Positions 24,486 through 35,500 of a DNA stretch of 64,000 nt are shown piece by piece. Under the pieces are notes generated by a model. It was given only the letters and a program-made list of their open reading frames with translations, was not told the origin of the DNA and ran no database searches. Position numbers and translations under genes: made by a program. Location of the stretch: assembly GCA_036971715.1 (NCBI GenBank), contig JAVHJL010000005.1:1736001-1800000 (forward strand), written 5' to 3'. Each line of letters begins with the position of its first letter. The stretch's first letter is position 1. The DNA comes from Arthrobotrys musiformis (taxonomy: Eukaryota; Ascomycota; Orbiliomycetes; Orbiliales; Orbiliaceae).

Positions 24486-25917
24486 CTACAAAGCCTTCCT
24501 AGGCGGCGGCGGTATACCCCCCACTGGCGGCGGACTCTTCGTCCCACCCCCCGTTGAATCAACGGTGTAATCATCCTCCTTGCTTTTATTTTCTTCCTCC
24601 ATCATGTACTCGTCCATCAGATTTACCCTATTACTCCTAACTACTTTCTTACCCCTCGCCGTTCTCGAAGATTGCGGTGGAGGTGGTGTTGAAGCAAAGC
24701 CTTGCTGCTCTTGTGAGTAGGGAGAAGCCATTGGAGGAGCTTGTGGTGGGGCGGAAGGGGTTTGACGACCGCTTTGGAGGGCGGAGATGGTGGATGGGTC
24801 CATCATCACCGGAGTCGATGATTGTGGCGGTGGACTCCTCGTCGCGGCGTAGGTGTCACCCGGGGTGAATATGTGTGCTGGTGGGGAGGTGGGTCCTTGT
24901 AATGCGAATGCGGGTGTGATGAACGCTGGTGCATTGTCTGTTGTGATAGCTGGACCTGGTTCACCGTAAACGGCGTCTGCGGGTGTGTACTCAAACATCG
25001 CCTCTCCGGGCTGGCTGAGCGGTTCTTCGAGCGGAGGGGGTAGTCGGTGTAAAGCGCCGTATCCGAGGACGCAGCCGAGGGCGCCGTCACCACCCCAGTG
25101 CCGTCGAGGGAGGATAGTCACCTCGCGGACTAGGTTGAACTCGTGGTTGTAGACGTAGAGTTGTAGCGGACGGTCGATGTGCTTTTCATCCCGTTAGTAA
25201 AACCCATAAAGACGAAGCCTGGTGGTGACGTATATCTAGGAAAGGGAACTAACATCCTCGACCAACTCTCCCAGTCCACTCTCCCCTCTAACAACCCCCC
25301 TCGGTGTCCCGATGATATAATCGCTATACGCCAGTAAACCCCCAACTTCAGCCGGACTTCCTGGTGAAATGTCGAGGACGTGCCATACATCCTCCGCCAC
25401 CACCAGACTCATCCATTTCAGCGATACCCCCAGCGGCGATGGATTCTCCTCTGTAACCGGCGGTAATGGTATCGTGATATTACGGAATACCTGCCCTTTC
25501 GCACTCCATACCCCCAGCGTCACTGCATTCCCAGCGCAGTTTCTGACTTCCTCCTGAAAAAGGCGGGGGTCGGCGTCGTCCTGTTCGCTCCATCTTTTAG
25601 TCCCGTTTTTTTCGCAATTGAAGCAGAAAGGGAAGCCATGACAGCTCGGCCTTTGGCAGAGTAGAGGAACATACGATCTCCCGTCCATTGATCCCGCAAA
25701 TAAAATCGAACCAAGGCTCTAACGGTACTTCCGGCTTGCTATTTTTGAGAACCTACAAAACCCCCCCGATCGAATAAAGCCATAGGATTAGACCCTGGTG
25801 TTTGCAATATAACGGATATGAGCTATGGATTTATTCCAGATTACAAGCGGGAGCTGGACTTACTCGGAATCCGAAGCGGTTTTGGCCGCCGGAGACTTGT
25901 GATTGTTCGTTACCCAT
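24486..25917 (-). CDS. grh1: GRASP-family Golgi reassembly/stacking protein
   Basis: A peripheral membrane protein of the early Golgi and ER exit sites, involved in stacking, tethering and unconventional secretion. Exons 25917-25864, 25752-25675, 25580-25254 and 25181-24486, all phase 0, give 384 residues. Two GRASP-type PDZ domains occupy about residues 10-105 and 110-205; key stretches are PLEPWFDFICGINGREI, EEVRNCAGNAVTLGVWSAKG, WHVLDISPGSPAEVGGLLAY and GGDGALGCVLGYGALHRLP. The rest is a Pro/Ser/Gln-rich tail with PPPP runs, like the SPR region of animal GRASPs. The 18-codon first exon begins MGNEQSQ, which fits the N-myristoylation rule (Gly2, Ser6). Yeast Grh1 instead uses an acetylated helix. 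The start is supported by the first GTAAGT donor and the FGFRVLK junction. Confidence 0.93.
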
Positions 25918-26421
25918 TCTGGATGGGATTGAAGCTGTGGATGTGGGTGGTTGTGGTTGCGGTGATGTTTGGTGGCGGTGGTGGACGTGAGGTGGGATGT
26001 TTGATAACAGCTAAGCAACACCGACAGCCTCATTTGGTGAAGCTTCAATGCAATATAGAGTACCAATTCGCACTATGACCACTTGAAATACTTCAGAGAA
26101 CTACGAGTATAAATCCACGGATGGGCATATAAGAGTGGATGCAATTTAATTTTATTTTCATTCGTCTTCTTTGCCATGTCCATGCCCCCACCGCACTGTA
26201 CTGCTAAAACTAGGAAACGGTTCCCAAAGTTATAAGGTAAAAGAAACACCAGAACACCGCCATGAACAACAAGTCTTCAAACATCACGGGAAGGTACAAT
26301 AAAAACTACGAGTTTCGATAATGCAAAAGGGGGTCCCCGAGACTCAATTTCAGACGCTCGATAAGTAAGACATCTTGGGTTCACCCGCCGACAACTAGTG
26401 GCTCGCCGGCCTACGCTTTGC
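25918..26421. other. Tandem spacer CSN3 to GRASP
   Basis: The spacer lies between the CSN3 stop and the GRASP start, both minus strand, and so contains the GRASP promoter. It includes GT-rich and CA-rich words and no supported coding frame. Confidence 0.4.
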
Positions 26422-28220
26422 CTACTCGTCATAGTCGGGCTGCATGTCATCGTCGGCGGGATCATATTGTCCCATGTAGTCCTGAAATCCTGGTCCTTCC
26501 ATTCCTCCCCCGCCGACTATACCTCCCAGCGCTGCCATATCTAACATTCCAACGCGGCTCGGCACCGGGTAGTCGTCCATCTCTTCGAAACCCTGGTCGA
26601 TGTGGTCGGTTGCGCCACCGGCGGCTCCGCGCTTCTTGCTTGTGTAGTTAATCCATTCTTTACTTAATCCAAGTTTCTTGTCGAGCTGTCGTGCTTGGTT
26701 TGTGATCTGGACTGTGCGGGAGATTTGGGCTTCTAGGTCTTTGAGGATATCTATTTCGGAGGCGGGCAAGTCGTGGAAGGAGACCATGCATGATGTGGAG
26801 GTTCCCGTGGTAGATGAGTGGGATAGTGAGGCTTTGATTTCTTTTCGATCGATCTGTAGAAGATGAGCTATTAGCATTGTTTCGGGTGGATAAGGCGAAG
26901 TAGAGGCGGTGAAGGGATCGGAACAGTTTTAGTGTGGTGTGGTGGGCTTACCATATCGAGAATATACCGCTCCAGCTCTTCTGGAGAGGTGGTGGTCGCC
27001 TTGGAGCCAAGGACATCTAGATCACGGCTAGCAATAGCCTCGATACTAAGGGTAGAGTAGGTGCTGGTGAGAGCTTTGATACCAAGCCTGCGGAAGTTCT
27101 CCAGACACTGCTCTGCTATGCCCCAGTTCCCATCCGCCTGGAAGATTTCCTTCACCAAGGCTGCTTCCCGCCGGAGGAGATCCGGATTACCTGTGGCGTA
27201 AGCTGTAGCAAATGCCTCGTAGGGTCTACCTAAAGTCCGACAGGCTCTGGCTGTAGGCGCAGGTATCGACTTGGGTAGTTGGAAATTCTACTACATGTCA
27301 GCTGGTTTCGAAAGGATCTATAGGGAGAAGAAAGGAAACCGCACCCTTCCCTCGAGCATGAGGGTTACCAAAACGAACTTCTTGAAAGCGTCCACCTGGA
27401 CCTGGCTAACGGTATTACCGGTTGCAGGATAAGATAGGACGAACTGAAGGAAGTCGCTGGCTCTCCTCCATTTCTTCATCGCAATATAGACCATCGATCC
27501 GTAGAGGAAATACTGAAGTACATCTCGGTAGGTAACATCCTTATCGCTACCCTTAACCGGAAATTCTTCAATATCGACGTCTAGGATTGCCAAAGCGGCA
27601 CGGAAGGATCGTGCATCAAGGCACCTCTTGACGAACTTGGTATGTAACGACGAAAACATCTTTGCACCTGTGGGGTAGTTGAGCTGTGTGATAGTATGCT
27701 CTAGAGGCCTGAGGGCAAGAATTGGCTACAATCATGATTTCCTTCAGTAAGCATATGATTCCTACCGAAACACAAGACCCTCGGGCGAATAGGTTACCTT
27801 GTTGCAAGCATCACAGAACTGAAGCAAGACTTTCAAGACAGCCAACAGATGATCCTTCGAAAGTCTAGTCTGTCTGCCATCGAATTCCGAGAAGAAATCG
27901 ATCAATTTGGGCCATAGCTGATGGATCTCATTCTTGTCAACGGATAGACGGGCAAGGCTATAGCATATAGGTTAGCTAACTAGGCCACAAGATCATAGCT
28001 TCCAAGTGATCACTGAGCCTCACAATGTGTAAAGGATGCCTAAGCTGTTTGCTCTGTTATCAAGTAACTCCAGAGGGTCACTATCCCGGGTGCCGACTAG
28101 AGCTGTAGCGGGTAGTTTTGAAAGGAAGTCATTCAAAGTCTTGAGATCCTTGTTATATTCGGCAGGCGTCAGATCAGGTGAAGCTGGGAAGGCCAAGACG
28201 TTTCCGATGAACCGTTCCAT
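26422..28220 (-). CDS. csnC: COP9 signalosome subunit 3
   Basis: A PCI-domain subunit of the CSN complex, which removes NEDD8 from cullins; in filamentous fungi CSN controls sexual development and light response. Exons 28220-28024, 27957-27798, 27725-27345, 27287-26952 and 26853-26422 give 501 residues. Identification rests on ordered matches to the CSN3 family: a TPR-like stretch around AALAILDVDIEEFP, then YFLYGSMVYIAMKKWRRASD and VDAFKKFVLVTLMLEG, then the winged-helix PCI part with ILDM and MVSFHDLP. A final Gly-rich and acidic tail ends in DDDMQPDYDE. The first ATG gives MERFIGNVLAFPASPDLTP, a family-like helical start. Donors include the less common GTGCGG (exon 3). It is read in the same direction as GRASP. 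An alternative PCI protein such as Rpn3 is less likely given these matches. Confidence 0.88.
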
Positions 28221-31052
28221 CTTGCAAACCGGCGGCTACTGATAAGAATCCCGAGGTGTGCAGTAGCAAGGGAAACGAAGTGCAGAAGTTCGGTAGTCTT
28301 GACGGATTTTGGGAGGTGGTAGATGGTGTCTAGTGGTAAACGAAGTACTTGCACATCCGCGAGAGTTAGTATATCCTAGCGAAACATATCATGCGAGATA
28401 AGAGCATCGATACCACGACATACCGTTTTGGGAACCGAATATGTAACTAACAAAACCTCCAGCCTGAGATCTCTCGGGACTGAATTTGAGCTTCGAACTG
28501 CGAAGTCGTGACGCGGGTGAGGTTGGTGATGTTTGAAGGAGCTGGTATGACTGTGTGAAGTGGGGGACCTCGACGCGAGCTTGCAGCATCCACCGACAGC
28601 TCTCCAAAAGCGCAGTGGACGGTGCCACAAGCTTTTGTGGCTGTGCGTGCACCTTCTCTGTGGTTATCGGGACGACGTTTGACAATACAACGACAACACA
28701 AAACGGCCAGAGAACGGGCACAGGACGAAAGCGGAACACTGGCCCGAACTTACCTCGCTTTGCCTTGTCCTGCCAGTCCGTTCCTGCATACAACTCCAAT
28801 TAGCAACTAGTAGTTTGATTGAACACATCACATATGGGCGGATTTGAGCTGCTGCTGGATTTTGGAAATCCCAAAATTCTATAAAATACCTAGGTAGCTA
28901 GCACGCAGAAAGCCTCAGCAAGTTTCAAACCCACGATAATATCATGAAGGATCTAACCGACTAACTGAGTATCCATTTCAATTCGTGAGTGCCAAAATAT
29001 ATTAAATAAAAAACCAGCCTTGTTAGTTGCGCCGCGGGGTCTGCAACGCATGCAATGTAACTGCAAGTTACCTAGGCATATATCGGTATATCTATCACAG
29101 ATCGATATCAATTGTCCGTAACCAACGGGCGGCAACGTGATGGCTTCTTAGGGATATCCATTTGAGTATATATCAGCCGCTGGATAGAGTTTATAGACCG
29201 ATTGGATGATGTCCGAGTGATCTGTGGAGCTCCTTCTCTTTGTATGCACCGTATGATTCCTTGCGATTGATAGCGTTATGCATTGCAATCGAGGGGACGT
29301 CCCCCAAGGTTGTCTACCATTTTTCCGCGATACCTCATACGGATTATCAGGCCCTGAACGGACACGATATTCTATTCAATATGCAAACCCCTGAATAGAT
29401 TTTCCGGCTATAAAATAAAAAAAACGCCTAGTAAAATTGGAATGGGTGAATTGGAGGGTCGAAAGGTCTGCGACTGGCCTTACATGCTATGATATGGTCT
29501 CCATACTAATTACCACACGACAACACAACTCTTTTGTAAGGCGTTCGTTTGCGGTTTTGTGTGGCCTTGAATCAATATGCCTTAGAACACTAAAAAATAG
29601 AAGAGAAAAAATTGATAAAACGACGAAAGGAATAAAAAAACAAAAATCAATTGCTTGCTCATGACAAAATCAAGTGACACCATCTAAGCCTAAAGGAACC
29701 GGCAGTTTTTCGTATCCTCTATTAGATATAATGATGATAATACTTGTGGTTACATAGATGCGTGGATATCCAAGGCAAGGTGACAGCCCATGATCGCCCA
29801 ACGGCCAGTAGTAACCAAAACAGACCCACCAGGGTTCATACTTTCAGATCCTTATAAGCGTGACATGTAAGCCTGTAATCGCAATTATCGCGCGATGATA
29901 TTGTATCCACCCAGTGGTCTGGGTACGAGACAATATCGTATCCAGTATCCCGGAGGGGCAACGCGCATCGATGCATCGTGCCTTAGCAATGACCATATGG
30001 CTCGTCGCGGAAGTAAACCCCAGGCATATGCCACGACGTTGAACTATTTACCCAACGCCCAGGCATGTGTGCATGTGCGTATTTAGGCCAATAGAATGCC
30101 TAATTGCGAGATCTCTTTGAAGAAATTATTTCGTTAAATATAGGAAAGTCCCGTCGCCACTGTTCTCTAGAACTAAGGCATCTTCTTTCTTGATTGTTGA
30201 CCCACAAATGCGGTCCGCTTTAATCTAACTTACCCTCGAGATCTCTGATTCGACGCTAGCACGTACGCTCGTTACAAGATCATGGGATATCCACTCGAAA
30301 ATATCACCAATAAACACACCTTTTACCTCGGAAATTAATCTATGCATACGTCTTTTCAAGACATACCTCATGAAACAAATTCGAAAAAAAAAAAGTACGC
30401 TAAGATATAAAATGTTTTTTCTTGCGCAAATAAAACGTTACTAGCGGTGTTCAATGCATGCGAGTGGACTCACGAAAAGCTCACGAATATGAGGCGCTAT
30501 AGCACCAATTAACGATCCCAGATAGCGAAGGAGGGTTAAAGATTTACCTCGATAAAGGATGAAGAATGTTGCAGTATCGAACGATCTATTAGTTCTTTGG
30601 CTCTTACCCCGCCCGAGTCGACAAGGCTGGAGAAGTTCGCATGACGATTTGCAAAAGCGTAAACTCGAGAGAACGAATAAACATTTCTAGACATTGGTAA
30701 TGGTATCATCTGCCAATATTGGAGGCTATGCACCTCGAACCAACGATCAATGCTTGAAACCTGTTCTCAGGTTATAGTGGTTGTGTCGTTTCATAAAAAG
30801 TATTCCTGCCCTTGGAGAGGTTAGTATGCATATGATCCTCCATGGATCCAGTCTAATTTCCTCCAAATTAGCTTCCATTGAGGTTTCGAGAACAGAGACT
30901 CATAATGATACCTTTGACAACCGAGAAACGGTCGCGATGCATGTCCCTATCGTGCCCTATCTACCGAAAGTCGGAACAACCTCATTATCATTGCTCATAC
31001 CCAAGAGGTTCATATCTATAGAGATGAAGACTTTGTATCGCAATTTAGGGCG
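28221..31052. other. Divergent spacer upstream of CSN3 and the small peptide gene
   Basis: This is 2.8 kb without a supported gene. Overlapping frames on both strands at 28390-28800 look coincidental: no family resemblance and no splice sites. From about 29000 to 30900 the sequence is AT-rich with frequent stops in all frames. It must hold the CSN3 promoter on the left and the promoter of the small gene on the right. Confidence 0.35.
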
Positions 31053-31060
31053 TATAAATA
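31053..31060 (+). promoter_or_regulatory. TATA box of the small peptide gene
   Basis: A consensus TATAAATA is followed by a C-rich stretch and CTTCC/TCTATC pyrimidine tracts, a typical fungal start-site arrangement. The distance to the ATG at 31256 is about 200 bases, and that interval contains no ATG. TATA-box promoters in fungi often belong to inducible genes. Confidence 0.6.
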
Positions 31061-31255
31061 CCCCCCTCCGCAGTGTTCAAAATATTTCCTCCCTCTCTAT
31101 CACAAGCATCGCTTCAATCTTCAAAATCTTTAGCACTCCTACCTCAATCGATATCTCCAATATATAATTACACCAACGTTATATTTTCAGTCTCCTTCCT
31201 TTCAAGTCCTCGAACTTCCAGTGCAATATCTACTTCAAAAACCCCCAAAGCAAAA

Positions 31256-31575
31256 ATGGCTGTTAAGACCTTTTCTGAGCAAAATCTCGTAAGTAAACAC
31301 TCAGATTTACACCTGCACGGCCCCGGAAAATAAGATCTAGGCCGGCTTCTCCAAAGTGACGCTAACATGAAGGTTTTAATAAGGCCTCCTCGTCAATGCG
31401 ACTCGGAAACAACGGCTCTATTCAAGAGCCGGTAAACCGGGGCCAGAATTGCGGGAATAGTGGGACTGGACAGAAATGCCAGGCGTCTACAGGCCCGAAC
31501 GGCGCCACGTGCAACGGTAATATCAAGAACGGACGGTGCGAAAAGTGCAATACCCCAGATCCTGAACAGGATTAG
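31256..31575 (+). CDS. Small cysteine-bearing peptide, 74 residues, unknown function
   Basis: Not a family I recognise. Exon 1 (31256-31288) encodes 11 residues, MAVKTFSEQNL, and exon 2 (31384-31575) adds 63 with a TAG stop. The 95-base intron has a GTAAGT donor, a GCTAAC branch site and an AAG acceptor, phase 0. Supporting signs are a TATAAATA box at 31053, a pyrimidine-rich leader without ATG, and an A-rich context before the start (AAAAATGG). The product is Gly/Asn-rich and has five cysteines in its last 40 residues, including a CEKC pair (GRCEKCNTPD). There is no signal peptide, so it is probably cytosolic or nuclear unless the start lies elsewhere. It might bind metal or form disulfides, but five Cys is few for a metallothionein. 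It precedes Gcn1 by 1 kb on the same strand. Confidence 0.6.
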
Positions 31576-32578
31576 TAGCTTTGCGCTTCAATGGCACAAG
31601 CCTGCCACCATATATACGAATACCTGGTAGCCTATAGTCCACATATGTTGTTGCGCTCCTAGTATTCAGCGGCGGTTACGGCTTGGGATGGTGGATGAAA
31701 GATTTTTTTTTTTTGGGGCCTCCGGGTTCTTTTTTTTTTTTCTTCTTCCTTTTATCGCATCTTCATAGCATGCGGGGCGACATCTCCGATTCCACGTTTT
31801 CCTTTTTGTTTTCGCCATTTTTGTCCCGTTGCCCTGTTTCTACGGCTTCCTCTGAAGTGCGCCGCGCTCACACTCGTTTGAAAGCTGAAGTTTAGTTCCG
31901 GTACCATTGTATTGCATTAATATTGTCCTGTGTCGCGCTTGCGCTTGATCTTGTTTTTTAACTAGCACCCTGTCACTAATAGCTAATCGTAATAGTCAAT
32001 GGTTAATGATAATTCTTCCTTTTGTTGCACCCAAGATCCACTCTTTCCAATTCACATGAGTTCAACAGGCAGGTAGTAGAAGAGATGGACTAAATTTCAT
32101 GTATACAGTCCACAGTAGAAGTCAAGAGATGTCTGCAGAGTCGAGTCATACCTTTTATATGTGTTGCACTGACGTTAAATCCAACGTTGGGCCCTGGATA
32201 ACGCCGGCTGCACTAGTTCATTAAAGCCGGGCGCAACCTGGTCGACAAACTTGCCGTACGTGGGGAAATTTAAATACATGATTAACTATGATTCGATTCT
32301 CCCCGCCAAAATTTCGACCTCGAGCACGCTGACTGCAGCCCGGAGTACTGTCACAGACTCAAAGGCCGCAATTGCTGAGGATTGTTATAAGCGCAGTGCG
32401 GAGGGGCGTATACCAGCGGAGGCATTGGTTTTATGACTCTTCTTTCGCTCTGCTATCCGTTCTTTACTCTTTTACCTTCTTCACCACAGCTTTAGCATAG
32501 CCGTGCTTTTTTTTACAAAACCTTTCCCTCCACTCGTACCCCAGACACTAGCCCCGAAGACAGACATCACAGCTCGAG
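31576..32578. other. Spacer and Gcn1 promoter
   Basis: The spacer contains long T runs at about 31700-31745 and, from 32440 to 32578, a pyrimidine-rich leader without ATG (CTTCTTTCGCTCTG and similar) that fits the 5' untranslated region of Gcn1. No other coding frame is supported. Confidence 0.45.
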
Positions 32579-35500
32579 ATGGCAGAAACATTGCCCATCA
32601 AGACCACATTGGCGAGTAGCTCTGTCAAGCTACGGGTGGCTACTCTGCGCGACCTTAAGGCGAAGATTGACGATAAGGGTATGAGTGCTACAATCCACAT
32701 AGCTCTTGTTGGCCTGTTCACACTTCACAGTGCTTCATCTGACATAAAAATTTTATACCTCTAGAAATATCGCAGAAAGATATCCCCTCGCTCGTCAATC
32801 TGCTCGTCAAGACGCATAGCTATTACGCTGACAGGATATCTCGCGATGCTGTTCGAGGCTGTCTCTTATCCCTCTATAAAAATACCGACCTCTCAAAAAT
32901 CTCACAAGACCTTATTAAAACCGTCATCAAAGATGAAAGCTTGAAGCGAGGAGTTGCGGCTTCTAGCCGCTATGTCATGCTCGAATGGAGTGTCCAGTTA
33001 CTGCGACAAGTAGCCTTGGACAAGGACCAGTTCGCCAGCTATTCGGACTCTCTATTGACGGCCGTTTCGACACTGGTGGATGAATTAGCACAGCCTGAAG
33101 TGCGTCCTGGTTTAAGGAACGGCGGCAGAAGCTTGATCCGGATAGGGTTTCAGAATTTAATAGCATCACCTGAAGTTCCAGCCGAAGAAAAGCCAAACTA
33201 CGTCCGACATATCGTCAAATTCTTGACCGCGAAAGCCCCGGCCCCGAACCGACAGAACGGTGTCCTCCTAGGGATCCTGCTCGATGTTCTTTCGACGTCA
33301 CCTTCTCTGAGGAAAGTGGTGGAAGAAGAGCTGAAATCCGATGTATATAGTTTCTATATCAGAGAGTTCATCAATTCTCGGACCACAGTGCCTCCATACC
33401 AGGCAAGCTCTCTTGCCATTTTCTTCAGAGAATTCTGCACCCTCGAAGACCTTGACACACAAGTCATTCCAGCTGCCGACAAGAGTTTACTACGCTCCCC
33501 CGAAGTCGTTTTAACTGGTGTATTCGACCCTCTCATCGAATCGCTGAATAAGGACCTCGACCTCGCCAAAATCCTCAAGGAGAAACTTGTCAAAAGGTTC
33601 CTCGATTCCGTCAAATCGACAAACGCGGCTATACGGGCAGGTGCTCTTTCCGGATTCCAGACCATCGCCAAACGGTGCCACGATGAGGCTTTGTTGGAAT
33701 CCATCACGGAGGAAATTCTTGCCCCACTGGTTGCTGGGAAGGCAACATCAGCAGACCATAAGGTCTCGCATGCCAAAATGCTCGCTGCACTCCCCAACAT
33801 CAAGGCACTCGCTGTCAAGGTGCCAAAGGATATGGCCCAACTAATTTCGAAGGAGAAGAATGACCAAGCTATCGAGGCTTTCTATGAAGTTATGCTGGAG
33901 CACTACTTGGACGGTCTCCTCAACGGCCATATCAGCGCAGACAATACAGTGGTCAAGAAGGTTCAGGATGGCTTATCCGACAAGAAGCCTAACATCAAGA
34001 AGAGCACATCTTTCAGAGTCGGCGACCTTCTGCTTCGATCAAAGGGAAACGAGGAGGTCGCAAAATTTGGTGTCTCTGTGGAATCGCAGCTGGCGGCTAT
34101 ATACACTGAGGTCCTCGCAAACCCATTGCCAGCTGCTCAAAGCGGTCTTCTAGGAGGAGCATACGTTTACCCTAGCCTGGTATTCAATGAAATCTTACCC
34201 GGTAAAGCAGTGGATAAGTCGGAAATTGTGAAACAGAGTTTCGCTGTTCTGCCCAAGCTCTCCATCTTGCTTACCCCGAAAATATATACCAAGCTAGCTG
34301 TCGAAGATGACTTCCAATGGGCGTTGAGGGCTCTTGCGGGTTTAACTCCCTATGTATCCAGCGATCTCGCATCAAGGGAGGCATGGGCGCAGACCTTTAT
34401 CTATTTTATTTGTGGCGGTTCGCAGTCTTCCAAGTTCCGGCGGGATGCTGCATCGGCTCTCTCTCAAGCATTTGCTCAATACCCCGAGGAAGTAGGCCCG
34501 GCCATAGCTTCAGGGCTTTGCGATTGGATCAAGTCACTGGAAGAGCCGGAGAAAGACTCTCTCAGTGCTGGGACCAAGGGCAGCATCAACGATGTTGCTA
34601 GAGCACTCAAAGCCACTCTCGTCTATACCGTTGATTCGGCCGACATCCCGACTGAAGTTCGAGAGCACCAACTCATCAACGCCCTCGTCCTGTCTCACCA
34701 CGGATTGCTATACCGAAGCATTGATTGGATTTTCGTTTGTCAGCAGCTTTCAGTCGACCCCCGTGCTTTGGTTGAGAAATATGCCGATAGGCTACTGGAT
34801 GAAATCAAAAAGGCTTTCGAGTACCCTCTTAAAACAATCCACTTAGCCGCTGCGGAGGCCGCTGCGAAGCTTGCATTTATCGCACCTGATCTTTTCACTC
34901 CCCGTCTAATCTCGCTCTTTTCCTCAGATCTGTCACGGGAAACTGTCGCTGGTATCACCGATCTTAGTATATCAATCTGGCAGGCTCCATCAGATGTTCC
35001 ATTTGTTGATGTTCTGGCTAGTAAATCTGCAGCTCCCGTTGCCCGCAACAAAAACAGCGATATCGCAAAGTGGGAGGCAGAAGTCCGTAAGGATATCGAG
35101 AAAAAGAGGGGACCAGTTCAAAAGAAACTTACACCAGACGAGCAAGCGAAGGTTACGGCCCAGCTTGCAAAGGAAGCTGAGATCCGGTCCAACGTAAGTG
35201 ACGCGCAGAAGAAGCTCACTCGCGGAATCGCCATCATTTCAAGTCTCGCCCATGGTGTCAACAACGGCAGTGAGGAGTGGATGGCACCTGCGACACAAGC
35301 TTTGCTAGAGGTGTTCAGTTCCAGTGCCTGTCAAATTGTTGGCAAGGAGGCAAATGAAGTATATCTCTACAACGCCAACTTGGTCTCCTCGCGACTGGGT
35401 GCTTTCAGGTTCTTCATTGGAGTAACTACGCTCCGTGCCTATGGCGCCGAAGAAATTGACGGCGAGATTGTGAGCGAGCCATTAGGGGCACTTTGTACCC

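Noticed and set aside
28389..28799. Overlapping frames on both strands upstream of CSN3
   Set aside because: No family match on either strand and no start or splice support. CSN3 itself has a convincing start at 28220.
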